DNA of 64,000 bases, taken from the NCBI GenBank assembly GCA_028023455.1, contig JAQFVV010001004.1, positions 62,001 through 126,000 on the forward strand, written 5' to 3'. Origin of the DNA: Epiperipatus broadwayi. Taxonomy: Eukaryota; Onychophora; Udeonychophora; Euonychophora; Peripatidae. The notes below the pieces were generated by a model. The model had not been told where the DNA came from and did not search any database. It saw only the letters and a list, made by a program, of their open reading frames with translations. Position numbers and translations under genes: made by a program. Below, piece after piece: positions 1 to 11,329 of the stretch. Each line of letters starts with the position of its first letter. The stretch's first letter is position 1.

Positions 1-33
<33 letters not shown>
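1..33. repeat. (TAA)n microsatellite at window edge
   Basis: Eleven TAA units run from the first base. The tract may be the 3' tail of another retroelement lying outside the window, because the LINE just downstream ends in the same kind of tail. Confidence 0.95.
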
Positions 34-34
<1 letters not shown>

Positions 35-643
35 CCCCATATGTGGGCTATGTCATAGAGAAGAAGAGACACAAGATCATTTTCTTCATTCTGCAGTGCC
101 TTAAAAACAATATGTCACACAATGATTACCACATACAGAAAGGCTATCATTTCAATTGATGAAATAATAAATAAATTTAAAAAAGGCAACATCCCTGCTA
201 TTCTTGCAGCAACATATAGCCTTTATGCCTATTGGTGTACCAGATGCACTTTTGCACTTGCTAATAACCCTTGATGCCACCCAGCAACATATTCAATAAA
301 ACTAGAACTTTTCAGAAAAAGAGACAGCATCCTAGCTCAACCAAATGTGTTTGCAGCCACATGGCCACACTTGAAACAAAGATCCAGTCTATAAAATATA
401 AAGTCCAATATGATAGATGATAACATTTTCAACATCAGCATTTTTTCCAACTTCAAATAGATGCAAGCATAAACTGAACTAAATAGAAGACCAAATTTAA
501 AAACAAGAAAGAAAGTATGCAGAAATGATAAAGACTTATATACTGAAAGTTGTTATAATTTGTTTTGCATTTGTAACAAATCAATATAGTACTAGATGTG
601 ACTCTGTAATTTTTTAGACTCAATAAAGTTTTGCTTTGAAACA
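34..643 (+). pseudogene. Tx1/L1-like LINE, C-terminal fragment plus 3' UTR
   Basis: This is a 5'-truncated, decayed end of a non-LTR retrotransposon polyprotein. Reading from about base 36 gives PICGLCHREEETQDHFLH, the C-x2-C-x8-H part of the zinc knuckle that follows reverse transcriptase in L1/Tx1-type LINEs. The last cysteine is lost to what looks like a one-base deletion near base 101. A second frame then carries a coding-like stretch, KGNIPAILAATYSLYAYW, followed by a stop where NNPW is expected (about base 270). A non-coding tail with an AATAAAG signal near 623 ends in a CAT/AAT microsatellite, as LINE 3' ends often do. The reverse transcriptase lies outside the window or is lost. The clade call rests on the knuckle only. 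Confidence 0.65.
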
Positions 644-660
644 TCATCATCATCATCATC

Positions 661-731
<71 letters not shown>

Positions 732-732
732 A
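644..732. repeat. (CAT)n(AAT)n tail of the LINE
   Basis: Six CAT units pass into about 25 AAT units. It follows a polyadenylation-like AATAAAG and probably began as the LINE's microsatellite tail. It also served as the target of the family A insertion that begins at 733. Long isoleucine or tyrosine runs predicted on the reverse strand here are microsatellite translation, not genes. Confidence 0.9.
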
Positions 733-830
733 GAGCAAAACTCTCCATACAGTATTGCCACCTGTGCTAAACAGAGTAATCAATGGATGCCAGAAGGCTT
801 GTGCATAAAATCCCTATCTAATGCCTACTC

Positions 831-890
831 ATCCAATATCCCCAGACTAGTTTCTGGCTTGTGGCCTTCGTCAGTGAGGAGCTTTGGATC
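831..890 (-). ncRNA. Hammerhead ribozyme motif, family A copy 1 (core intact)
   Basis: Read on the minus strand, the motif runs helix I strand GATCC...CCTCA, core CTGACGA, helix II GGC-CACAA-GCC, core GAAA, helix III ACTAGT, cleavage base C17, then helix I strand TGGGG...GGAT. Helix I pairs CCTCA with TGGGG (one U-G) and ATCC with GGAT around an internal loop that could make tertiary contacts with loop II. All conserved core bases are present. Helix III is the palindrome ACTAGT, so it could form a very short hairpin or a dimeric ribozyme. One weak point is an A-A mismatch at the base of helix II. Predicted cleavage on the plus strand lies between 844 and 845. Confidence 0.78.
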
Positions 891-1274
891 TGAGAGCACT
901 GCATCTAGATATTAGGATCCAATGCAACCCTCTAGCAACCACCTTTTATCTCTACTTAACTACAAAACTATGAAAATGAAATTGAAAACACAAAAAATAT
1001 TTTCAATCTAAGCTCAATAGCTTATATAGTCATATGGGTCTGAACTCAATTCAGCACCCATACATTTTGGTGTCTTGTAAAAGAGCCAAAGACACCAAAA
1101 TGTATGGATGCTGAACTGAGTTCAGACCCATATGACTATATAAGCTATTGAGCTTAGATTGAAAATAATTTTTGTGTTTTCAATTTCATTCTCATAGTTT
1201 TGTAGTTAAGTAGAGATAAAAGGTGGTTGCTAGAGGGTTGCATTGGATCCTAAGATCTAGAAGCAGTGCTCTCA

Positions 1275-1334
1275 GATCCAAAGCTCCTCACTGACAAAGG
1301 CCACAAGCCAGAAACTAGTCTGGGGATATTGGAT
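1275..1334 (+). ncRNA. Hammerhead motif, family A copy 2 (G8 mutated)
   Basis: Same layout as the 831-890 copy: all three stems and the ACTAGTC site are kept, but the first core box reads CTGACAA instead of CTGACGA. G8 is the catalytic general acid, so this copy is probably inactive. The predicted site is after C1320. Confidence 0.75.
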
Positions 1335-1730
1335 GAGTAGGCATTAGATAGGGATTTTATGCACAAGCCTTCTGGCATCCATTGATTACTCTGTTTAGCA
1401 CAGGTGGCAATACTGTGTGGAGAGTTTTGCTCTGTTTATCAACAATTAATGTGCTAGTATAGGAAATGTGATCATGTGATGCTTAATGGTTTAATACCAA
1501 TCCTGCCTAATGGGATAGTGGTGGCTATGGTTGTAAAAGAGCCAAAGACACCAAAATGTATGGGTGCTGAACTGAGTTCAGACCCATATGACTATATAAG
1601 CTATTGAGCTTAGATTGAAAATATTTTTTGTGTTTTCAATTTTATTCTCATAGTTTTGTAGTTAAATAGAGATAAAAGGTGGTTGCTAGAGGGTTGCATT
1701 GGATCCTAAGATCTAGATGCAGTGCTCTCA

Positions 1731-1790
1731 GATCCAAAGCTCCTCACTGACGAAGGCCACAAGCCAGAAACTAATCTGGGGATATTGGAT
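1731..1790 (+). ncRNA. Hammerhead motif, family A copy 3 (core intact, helix III weakened)
   Basis: CTGACGA and GAAA are both intact, helix II is GGC-CACAA-GCC, and helix I is as in the other copies. Helix III reads ACTAATC, so the palindrome is broken by one base while U16.1 and C17 remain. The predicted site is after C1776, 456 nt from the site in the preceding tandem copy. Confidence 0.75.
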
Positions 1791-1952
1791 AAGTAGGCAT
1801 TAGATAGGGATTTTATGCACAAGCCTTCTGGCATCCATTGATTACTCTGTTTAGCACAGGTGGCAATACTGTATGGAGAGTTTTGCTCTGTTTATCAACA
1901 ATTAATGTGCTAGTATAGGAAATGTGATCATGTGATGCTTAATAATAATATA

Positions 1953-4304
1953 ACTGTAATTAACGTTTGATCCTCAGTGGCAAATGATGATGATGGCAAT
2001 ATTACTAGTAGTAGTAGAACAACAATAATTCAACAACAACTATTTTTAAACTGACTTAAATACATTTCATGTAAACTTACGTAAAATAATATTTTTCTAA
2101 ATATTCCAACTTATTAAAAAATTTAAATAACAGCGTTGCCACCTTGATTTTTAATTTCACATAATTTAAGAAAAATTATAACTATGTATAAACAAAATAA
2201 TTAGCGATCAAAATTTACTAAATATAAAATAAATGTGAATAAATGTTTAAAAGTACATATAGTATGATAAGAAAAATAAATTCCAACTTTTACATCTTTA
2301 ACAAAATGAATCTTGCATATACAGAACTATATTTTCTTTTTTGCTTTTTTCACTTAGTCTTAGAGACGTTTTAGTTTTATTTCTTCTAGTTACATTTATT
2401 TTTAATAGTGTTCAGTCATTTTGATTGTGCATTTTGTGGATAGAAGTAATATGTTTAAATAAATTACATGCTGATATATACTCTTTTAGCTTTTTTTTTG
2501 TACAGAAACCTGCTTTGTCATTTTCTAAAATACTAAAATAAACTATTAAAAAGCAAAATTCTCTCTTCTGCATTATTATTTTTTTAAGTCTTTTATTCGT
2601 AAGGAAACAATAATATTATAATCCTACTCTAAATATTAACATTATTATTAGCTTTGTTTTATACAGAGATAAAAGAATCTCTAAGTATAGTAACAAAGTG
2701 TTCTATTTATATTAGTAGAAAGGCAATTATAACTTTGCTATATTAGTAAAAAGGCAATTATAACTTTGCATACATCATTATTATATACAAATTGTGATGC
2801 CATTGTATATCTCTACGCATCAAACATTCAAAAGTAATTCCTATTTTACTATACTACTTAATTGAAAACTTTTGTTATTTGATAATATTTATTAAAAGAA
2901 AGAAATATTAGTTTTAAAACAAAAGTTACATTCAGATTTCAATTTTCTAAATTTCGTTTAAAATTGTTTGCTAAGTTAAATATGTCATTATTCATTATTT
3001 ATAACCAAGCAACTTCTAACATTAAGTGGGAAAATATAATCCGCTTTGTGATACTTTTAAAACAATAAACATATTTCAAACTTAATTTTATTTTCTAAAG
3101 ATGTCAAATAAAAAATATTGTGCCTTTTTATTTATAGTTTAAAAAAAAAAACAATAATATATAATTTACATTCTTTTTCTAGTTTAAATTTTCTGTCATA
3201 AAATTGGTTTTTATTTTCTAATAAGATAAAAACTAAAGAATGAAAATATTGTTTTTGACATGCTTCTAATTTTAGCATAAACTGTAATAATGATATAAAA
3301 GAAAATGTCTGGCTTGTCTGTTATTTAAAAATCTTTTTTTTTTTTTACATTTTACATTTCTCTATATACATATACGTATATATAGGCATAAGATATTTAA
3401 AGCATATTTTTTAAGTAAATATATTATGTAAAATGTATTAAAAACTTTTTTTTTAAAAAAAGCAACAACTTTATTTTATTAAGGTTAGCATAAAACATTT
3501 TTATGGTACCTGTAAAACACTTTATGTTTAAAAAATCCAAGGATCAATTTAGTGAAAAAATGATATTTCAAATTGGTGATATATAAATTTTGAATAACAA
3601 AACACGTTAATTGGCAAAGTTTTTCTAAAGTAAAAGAAGAGATCATATTTTCCAGTTTGGAGTATAAATACATTGTTCTGATAATTTACAATGGTAGAAC
3701 TCATTCCTTATTTGTAAATGTTTTTAAAAAGATTTGAATCTATGTTAATGTGAATAATTTTACTTTAAGATATATAAATATCTATTGTTATAAGGTTTAT
3801 AGACAAAACAATATAGTTCCTTTATTTATTTATTTTTGAATATGTGAATTCTTTATTAATATTTCGTTTATTTCATACATTTTATTTGATATATATTTAC
3901 AAAATATGCCATAATCATATAATGCTAAATTATCCATTCACTTGACTTCTGTTACGCAATGCTTTATTTACCACACTTTTTTTACAGTTTACAGTTTCGA
4001 TTGCTCCAGCAATCTTCTTCAGAACTTTATATCTCCTAACCTCAACTTTAAATTCAAAATATGCCATAATCATTACATTTGTCTAGATATATATTGTAAA
4101 ATCATATAATAATGTAGTCTTTGACAATCTTTCTGATCTCATTGACCACTAAATTCATAATTTTAAACCTTGCAGATCAATAATATGAATTTAAAAAAAA
4201 AATGAATATGTTTATAAAATAATTATTAGAGGACTTCCATTTTATTAATATGAAATGAACCTATTTAATATAACAAAATTATAAATGTTACTTCAGTATT
4301 ATCT
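1953..4304. other. A+T-rich non-coding stretch
   Basis: No gene or recognisable element. It contains homopolymer runs, a small tandem duplication of a TATTAGTA(G/A)AAAGGCAATTATAACTTTGC segment (about 2710-2775), short alternating TA/CG tracts near 3365-3385, and only spurious short reading frames. Confidence 0.6.
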
Positions 4305-4915
4305 CACCTGTTTAAAACAGGCAAAAATCTCCATACAGTAGTGCCACCCTGAGTCAACCAGAGTAATCAATGGATGATAAGGTGACTGCATAAAATCCAC
4401 ATCTAGTGCCTACTCATCCAATATCCTCAAGATTTTCTGGCTTGTGGCCTTTGTCAATAAGGAGCCTTGGATCTGAGATCACTGCACCTAGATCTTAGAA
4501 TCTAATGCAACCCTCAGCAGCCACCTCTTATCTCTACTTAACTACAAAACTATGAGAATGAAATTGAAAACATAATATTTTCAATATAATCTCAATATCT
4601 TATATAGTCATATGGGTATGAACTCAATTCAGCATCCATATATTTTGGTGTTGTTGGCTTTTTAATAACCATAGCCACCACTATTTTGTTAGGCAAGATT
4701 GGTGTTAAACCTCTAAACATCACATGATCACCATCTCTTATGCTAGCACATAACTGTTAATAAACAGGCAAAACACTCCATACAGTAGTGCCACCCTGTG
4801 CCAACCAGAGTATTGGCACAGGGTGGAACTACTGTATGGAGAGCTTTATCTGTTTAATAACAGTTATGTGTTAGCATAAGAGATGGTGATCATGTGATGT
4901 TTAGTGGTTTCTCCT
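4305..4915. mobile_element. Family A repeats, decayed, with terminal inverted repeat
   Basis: A reverse family A monomer (4305 to about 4700) is followed by its outer end, which is immediately mirrored by a forward outer end. About 4710-4808 and 4812-4910 are inverted copies centred near 4810. The TGATCAC...ATCTC...GCTAGCACATAACTG block and the CTCCATACAGTAGTGCCACC block match the termini of the 733-1940 element. The forward monomer's interior and hammerhead are missing, leaving a pure foldback. Confidence 0.7.
4416..4473 (-). ncRNA. Degenerate family A hammerhead remnant
   Basis: On the minus strand the helix II block AGGCCACAAGCCAGAAA survives, but the first core box reads TTGACAA and the cleavage region AATCTTG lacks the ACTAGTC palindrome. 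Recognisable only by comparison with intact copies, and presumably inactive. Confidence 0.55.
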
Positions 4916-6420
4916 ATTTCCCACTCTCTAGTACATTTCATAAATTTAGTGCAATATAAAGGTGAAAATTATCATTCAGAATATAAGAATTTCTTAGAAT
5001 ATTATTTTTGTTTTATTATTAATAAATTATAAAAAATGCAAATAATATCCAAATTTTTCTGCAGACCACCACAATTTTCTCATGGACAACCAGTTAGCAA
5101 CCATTGTTATAAATGCATCAATAATCCTATATATACTTTGTTATAGACTTTTAATAGTAATATGTCTTTATAACTCTAAAAGTAAGCAAAATAAACCCTA
5201 AGTAGTGCCTTCACAGAATAGTACTGATCTATTTTCAGTTATGTATACATCTACAAACAAATAATTCAAAACCTTGAACTTATAATTTAAGTTACTGGCT
5301 TTTGAATAGCATAATAAAAATAAAATTTAACAGGTAAATTGCATAATGAGGATAAAATCCACCATCATAAAAATTCATTTTTTAATATCATCATGTGAAC
5401 TCACTGATCTTGGATATTTTGCTACTACAATTTTAAGGTTTCTAAAGTCAAAAAGAAATATGACCACTTTCTAATAACAAAAGCTGAAATAGTTAGAGAT
5501 GCTTAATTTTATAGTTATATTAGTATATTATTTACTGGGATAGGAAGTTTTGATTCAATTATGCATTTATTTGCTACATATTTATTTAAGACACAAAGAG
5601 ACTCTACAATACTTTTTTGTTTTAATATAAAGTTGTATTTTGTATATACAATCAAATAGAAAATACCCTAAAATTATTTTGCCTTACAAAGCCAATGTTA
5701 ATAAATGGATAGCAGAAAATGAAATAGTAATTAATATAATTGCTAAAAAGATTTTACAATTTTTTAATAATACCTCACTATATGAAGCAAACTTAAAAAG
5801 ATAATATAATAGTCAATTTATGCTATTGGACAAATTATAAGACAAAGTTTCAAATTAGTGTTACATGAAATTAATATAAGAGAAAAGTAGGTATCTGTTT
5901 TTCTAAGGGAAATTTATAATCTGGGAAATACAACTGGTTTAATATTCTATTAATTATGTTCTTAAAGTTTAATAATATTTTATTTGCTATTCTTTGTTCA
6001 CTTTTACCATATGAGAACATTCATTTTCACTATAGCTATCTAGCAAAAAAATTTTATTTGTATAAACAAAATCAAAATGCATATAATAGAATGTAATTTG
6101 ATAAAGAAGTTTTTTTTGGAAAATGTCAATTTGAAATCAGAGATTATAAATAGGAAAGAATGTTTCTTCTAATAATAATATCATAATGCATTCTACATTT
6201 TTCAAAATTGTTTAAAATACTTTTTTCCCATATAAATAATTCAGCAATTAATTTCTAAGAGCATGTGACTTATGAGAAATAAAAAGGATTTTATCATATT
6301 TATATATGCACTGCTCTAACTTTTAAACATATTTTGTCAAGTTGTTGTTTAAGAGTGTAACTATAATGACTATTCAGTTGTAGGAATGAAAAACAACTAT
6401 ATATAAAAGAAGTAATATTT
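4916..6420. other. A+T-rich non-coding stretch
   Basis: No coding signal, inverted repeat or element terminus that I can support. Confidence 0.6.
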
Positions 6421-6905
6421 CTATTTCACTTGTTTGAGTTCTAAGCCAATAAATATCACATGACCATCATTTCCTATGTTTGCTTATAACTGTTATTCAA
6501 ACAGGCAAAAACTCTCCATACAGTATTGCCATTCAGTGTAAGTCAGAATAATAAATGGATGCCAGTAGGCTTGTGCATAAAATCCCATATTCAAACCTTT
6601 ATGACTATATAAGCTCATGATTTGGATTGAAAATATTATTATGTTTTCAATTTAAGACTCTTAGTTTTATAGTTAAGTAGAAATAAAAGGTGGCTGCTAG
6701 AGGTTTGCATTACATCCTAAGATCTAGTTGTAGTGCTGTCAGATCCAAGGCTCCTTACTGATGAAGGTCACTAGCTAGAAACTAGCCTGGGAATATTGGA
6801 TGAATAGGCATTAGATGGGGATTTTATGCATAAGCTTTCTGGCATCCATTGATTACTCTGGCTTGCACTGATTTGGCAATATTGTATGGAGGGTTTTTGC
6901 TTGCT
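6421..6905. mobile_element. Family A repeat, reverse end plus forward monomer
   Basis: A short reverse terminal piece (about 6440-6580, CTCCATACAGTATTGCC block) is joined to a forward monomer from about 6590 (TATGACTATATAAGCTC) to 6905. The forward part carries a hammerhead. Same head-to-head geometry as the 733-1940 element, but shortened. Confidence 0.7.
6742..6801 (+). ncRNA. Hammerhead motif, family A (U16.1 changed)
   Basis: CTGATGA and GAAA are intact. Helix II has drifted (GGTCACTAGCT), and the helix III region reads ACTAGCC, so the conserved U before the cleavage base is a C. The outer helix I (GATCC with GGAT) is kept. Probably inactive now. Confidence 0.65.
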
Positions 6906-9342
6906 TCAGTTCCCGGTATAGAAACTCACATCTGGTATACATAAAGACATGTTTGAACAAATGCAGTATGTTCTCAATAATACTGGTAAATATAGGTTTA
7001 AAACTATTTTTTTAATATAAAAAAACCTTTTGAAGGTGCTGAATGATGAAGTAAGTTAATATAAATTTTATGCAAACTTATGGCACACTATGATCTTAAA
7101 AAATGGTACAGTGGTTTAATGGAAAAAAAGAGATTACCATTTATAATTCTAAAAATTTAAATATTTTTTTATATTAAAATAATTTTCTTTCAGGGGCTAA
7201 ATGCTGAGCTGTTTTCAAAAATCTGAATATTCAAAGGCACAATCAGTAATGAAGAATTTTGCAAGAATAAAGTGAAGCAATCTGATTTTTGCAGTTATTA
7301 AGATACCAATATAAATTCTTAGACTTAAAACAATGAAAATAATTTTAAGTATACCATTTTTAAATGACCAATCTTTGTAGATAAGCAAGATAAGTTAATG
7401 AATATTAGATGTATTTGAGTACCACAAAAAAATTAATTTTATATAAGCTTATATTGTATATTTAATATGAGGAATATAGTATGCAAGCAAAATTATATGT
7501 GTATGTAAGAGCGTGCTTTACTTTGACAATGGGGAATTAGCTTTGGAGAATATTTTATTTTATATTACCTTTAACTATCAATTAAACAACCTTCTATATT
7601 TATTACTGATCAATATCTGTAATTTTGAATTAGCCAGTGAATTATTTTAAAATTTTACATCCATACAGAAAAAAGATAGATATTTCAAAATATTCTCAAA
7701 ATCTTAAAATTTGCTCTAACTATCATGCCTAGATAGCAGGATTTTTTCACCTCTAATTATAAATTTCATAACAGCATCATGTTAAATCTCATCATTTTGC
7801 AATTCACATATTTGTTTTGAGACTAGTTTATTATACTCACATCTGGGAAATTATCAATGAGCAAATACAGTAGATTTGCAATGTGTGTATATCTTTTGAA
7901 TAATAATTGTAGATCATTAGAAAATTATTGCTTTTTCTTTGCAATGTCAGACTACAAAGCTATACTCATTGATAAATTTTTAACAATGCTCTTTTCCAAA
8001 AACTTATAGCAAAGAAATTAGCTATTGCTTTGAAAATTTTCCACATTTTCATAAACTTTAAAGAAGTCTTAATAGCAGGTTTCATTTATATTTCTCTGAT
8101 TTATATTTTGCAAAACAATATGTAATATAAAAAATTATCTCACAGAGAGGAGCAAACTGATAAACTGGATATCTTGTACAGATAGTGTTAGGTGTTGATT
8201 TATAAAATAATTGGATATCTAATGATGCTTTTAAATTTGTTAATAATTGTGTTGGCAATATATGTGCAAAAAGTTGTGTAAAGTATATGTATCAACATTT
8301 TTATTACAAATTGTCAATGCTTTCCCTTTTTTTTTTTTTTTGAGTTTTAAAAACAACTAATAGTTTGCTATTATTATTTTGGAATAAAATATTACCTTTG
8401 GTCTCATTAGTTTATTAATTTAGTTCAAATATATGAAGGATATACAATTTTTTTTTACTATTAGCTTAATTATTTGGAAAATTTGGTTATAATCAGGAAT
8501 CATCAAACTATTAACATGTTCTCTTAATGATGCTTTAAAAATTTTAAATAAATATATTGTTTAGTTTTGAATATAATAAAAAATATAGATATGTAAGCAT
8601 GCTTTATCTAAATCAATGGCCTAAAAAGCTGAATCTGTTTTGGAAAATTGGAAATAAATTAGATGGCTAAAAAAACTTAAGTGCTGAATTAACATTTTGC
8701 TGGATGGAAGACATTTTATTTTAAAAGTTATGTTGTTTTTGTGGTTTGTTATCAGAATGTAATAAAAAGAAATGATATAAACTAAGAGGATTTACTAGTA
8801 ATAATAAAATAGTAAAAGCACGAAATAATCTTTCAACTGAATATATAAACTATGATCCAACTTAAATATGAGAATAAAGGTATGAAATTGAACTTATTGG
8901 TATTATGAAGGTAGCCTACACTAAAATATTTGAACATGGACATCTTGAAAAGCATTGTTTAATTAAGAAATGATAACAAAAATACTAGTATTATAATTCA
9001 GCAAATAAGAAAAATATGATTCTCATATCTACTGTAATGATAAAATGATATGGGGTATATTATTAGTAAATTACTAATCTAGCTTATATGTTAATGAGTT
9101 GAATATTTTTAGCTATGAAAGTATACTAAAGCCATGAGATGTAGTAAATATGGAGTGTCTAAATACTAAAAATATAATAGTTAATATAATTATAGACAAA
9201 CAGCATTTTATTGACTCCAAACCAAATTTGATAAATAAGTAGTCCAAATCATAACCTGTATTTAATCTTAGCTTTAATAAACTGTAAGTAAATCTTTGAT
9301 TATATTTTTTATATTATTAACAAATATTTTCCAAATGTACTA
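6906..9342. other. A+T-rich non-coding stretch
   Basis: No gene or element recognised. Contains a 15-T run near 8327 and many poly-A/T tracts. Confidence 0.6.
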
Positions 9343-9815
9343 CAGAGAGCTATCTCAAATAAGCTCTTAATTGATAAGTGCGGTAAGAGAAACCATTTAA
9401 AATCTCTTTCCAAAATGCTCTTATTCCCAGACCAATAGGTTTTGAGCTTATGGCTCACCTCAGTAAGGAACTAGATATTGAGAGCTTAGATCTAAAATAT
9501 CAATTCAAAACTCACTCTGATGTTTTCAGACATAAAAGTCTTTTACTCCAGCTACCTAACTTAAATAGGTATATGGGACTGAACCAAATTCAGATCTATC
9601 ACATATTAATAGCCTCAGCATAGCCAAAGCCATAAAGGTAAAAATTATAATTATCAATGAAGCAAGTCAAATATAACATGACATTGCTTTTATAAGCTAG
9701 TATTTACAAAAGTATAAGAGTATTTTGGATAGAGATTTTAAACATTTTCTTTTACTGCACTTATCAATTAAGAGCTTGTTGAACTATTAGTACATTCTCT
9801 GTATTACATTGAGGA
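9343..9815. mobile_element. Family B PLE-type terminal repeats, inverted pair
   Basis: A reverse monomer (about 9343-9660) is followed by the downstream part of a forward monomer (about 9722-9815). The forward block GGATAGAGATTTTAAA...CTGCACTTATCAATTAAGAGC matches the tandem family B array at 46.2-46.8 kb, and the reverse block at 9360-9420 is its complement. The forward copy runs straight into a PLE endonuclease remnant at about 9941. This is the best physical link in the window between hammerhead repeats and a PLE gene. Confidence 0.7.
9421..9480 (-). ncRNA. Hammerhead-like motif, family B
   Basis: Minus strand: CTGAGGT, helix II GAGC-CATAA-GCTC (4 bp), AAAA in place of GAAA, helix III ACC...GGT, then C and TGGG. 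Stem pairing is kept, but two core positions (A9 and G12) are changed, so activity is unlikely. Confidence 0.6.
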
Positions 9816-9940
9816 CATGAAATGGAATATACTACATGTGGGATGAATAATCGATCAATATGATCTTTTGAGTTGTTGATCAATCTTTTAAAATTAGGAG
9901 GAGTTCTAAATCATATTTTAAACTTATTGATTAATACCTC

Positions 9941-10218
9941 ATTGTATATTATGGTGAAACTAAAGCTACTATTAATACTAGACTTGCTCAACATGTGTAC
10001 ACTTACAATAGAGCTCAGAAGAACAACAATACATCTGTATGTTTGGAGCATGCTATAAAATCTGGACACAATTTTACACCTGCCAATCCTGTAATTATAT
10101 GAACAGAATCAATAGATCATAGAGAAAAATAAAAGAAGCATTCTACATTAATGAAAATATTAACGCTATAAACAGAAAAGACACTGGCTTTGATATATCG
10201 AAGAAATGGGTCATGTAA
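9941..10218 (+). pseudogene. Penelope-like element GIY-YIG endonuclease remnant
   Basis: PLEs encode a reverse transcriptase fused to a GIY-YIG endonuclease; this is a decayed endonuclease end. Frame 2 from 9941 reads IVYYGETKATINTRLAQH, with the Y-x-G core and catalytic-type R, and then CLEHAIKSGHNF at about 10040, the conserved EH...GH block. An in-frame TGA occurs at about 10099 and a TAA at about 10129. The reading then moves to frame 1 (from 10132): KEAFYINENINAINRKDTG, giving the conserved E and N, and ends KKWVM-stop at 10216-10218. No reverse transcriptase precedes it; the upstream sequence is a family B terminal repeat, so the internal region was lost or this is a 5'-truncated copy. 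The residue pattern is seen directly; the family is established knowledge; truncation is inference. Confidence 0.78.
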
Positions 10219-11090
10219 CATGTGCTAATTTAAATATCTTTGCATATATTTTTTTATATATTTTTAAGAAAGCTATGATTATGAGGCATGGATCCTCAAA
10301 ATCATTCAGCTTATTATTATATTTATTTATAACTTCTCTTTTAAACTTTACTTATATGTTTTTTTTGTTTATTTTTACTATTCTTTTATAAAATAACATT
10401 AAAATATAACATTCACTAAATTTCTAACCATCATCATTTCATACAACTTTATCATTATTTAATATCTCAGGTTCATCCCTAATAATAATAATAAACAAAT
10501 TAGTACCATATAGTTAAATATAATGAGGGATTTTTGCATATATTTAACTATCCTCACAAAACAACAACAAATGCCTAGAATACTTAAATGATTCTTAAAA
10601 TCATACATTTATTTGACTATTAATACTCTTCAATAAATCTAAATAAAATCATAAACTCTTATAAAACAACATATAAACTTTTATTTATTATGTGGCATTC
10701 ATAGAAAATATTATATTCTCAATATAATTGCAATATTAAATATTTAAAATTGGTATTGGATAATTTTCATAATTACGAATAATTAGATCTTCTGTGATAA
10801 CAACAATTACAACAATATACTTTCATTAATCATGTGCAATAATAATGTTCAAATAATCTTTGCAAATCATGTGTGTGGATATGAAGATTCAAAGAAAAAC
10901 ACAGACAAATCAAACTCTCAAGACAATATCCATTAAAAACATTAACAAATTTTATTATAATTTAATAATATTATGTTCATAATACTATAAATTTATAAAC
11001 TTAAAATATTTACAATATTAAAATGGCAATAACTAATAACAAAGATATGGAGGAAAATATTATTATCAAATTTTTATATGATATACTGCC
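10219..11090. other. A+T-rich non-coding stretch
   Basis: No gene. Contains a short AATAATAATAATAA tract (about 10480-10494). Sequence between 10940 and 11090 may be flank of the next PLE remnant, but nothing specific is recognisable. Confidence 0.55.
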
Positions 11091-11167
11091 TAATGATATA
11101 TTAGAAATTATAAATAAAACAGAAATTTGTATAGCATTACAATACTAACCAAAAACAAACTTTTACT

Positions 11168-11228
11168 AAAATTCTCCTATAACCATGGTTTCATTTATTA
11201 ACAAATAGATATTTTCAAATGAAATTCA
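11168..11228 (-). ncRNA. Possible decayed hammerhead, family F
   Basis: On the minus strand a 7-bp-capable hairpin around CTATT-TGTT-AATA is followed by GAAACCATGGTT, where CCATGG is a palindromic helix III. The first core box is badly degraded (TTGAAAA). The same block occurs inverted at 13985-14042. The assignment depends on comparing the two copies. Confidence 0.35.
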
Positions 11229-11329
11229 ACTAAGTGTGCAACATATATATACAAAACAAAGTAGCCTTCCCATCATTCACTTCAAAAATAAACATCAAAG
11301 AGTGTCTTCATGAGAGTGATGACCTCAGG

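Larger units (their letters stand above)
733..1940. mobile_element. Family A hammerhead-bearing PLE-type terminal repeats, head-to-head array
   Basis: Three monomers are arranged as one reverse (733 to about 1083) and two forward (about 1084-1500 and 1525-1940). The reverse and first forward copies form a nearly perfect inverted repeat with arms of about 345 bp around 1083. The forward copies are tandem with a 456-bp period, measured between GACACC at 1091 and 1547. Each monomer holds one hammerhead motif. There is no coding region. The 12-mer AATAATAATATA lies immediately outside both ends (721-732 and 1941-1952) and may be a target-site duplication, although the left copy is inside an AAT microsatellite and so is weak evidence. 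Known biology: Penelope-like elements have terminal repeats in direct or inverted orientation that carry hammerheads. Calling this a non-autonomous PLE derivative is inference. Confidence 0.8.

Noticed and set aside
453-783. Two overlapping minus-strand frames with poly-isoleucine and poly-tyrosine
   Set aside because: They are translations of the AAT/CAT microsatellite and flanking repeat, with no domain.
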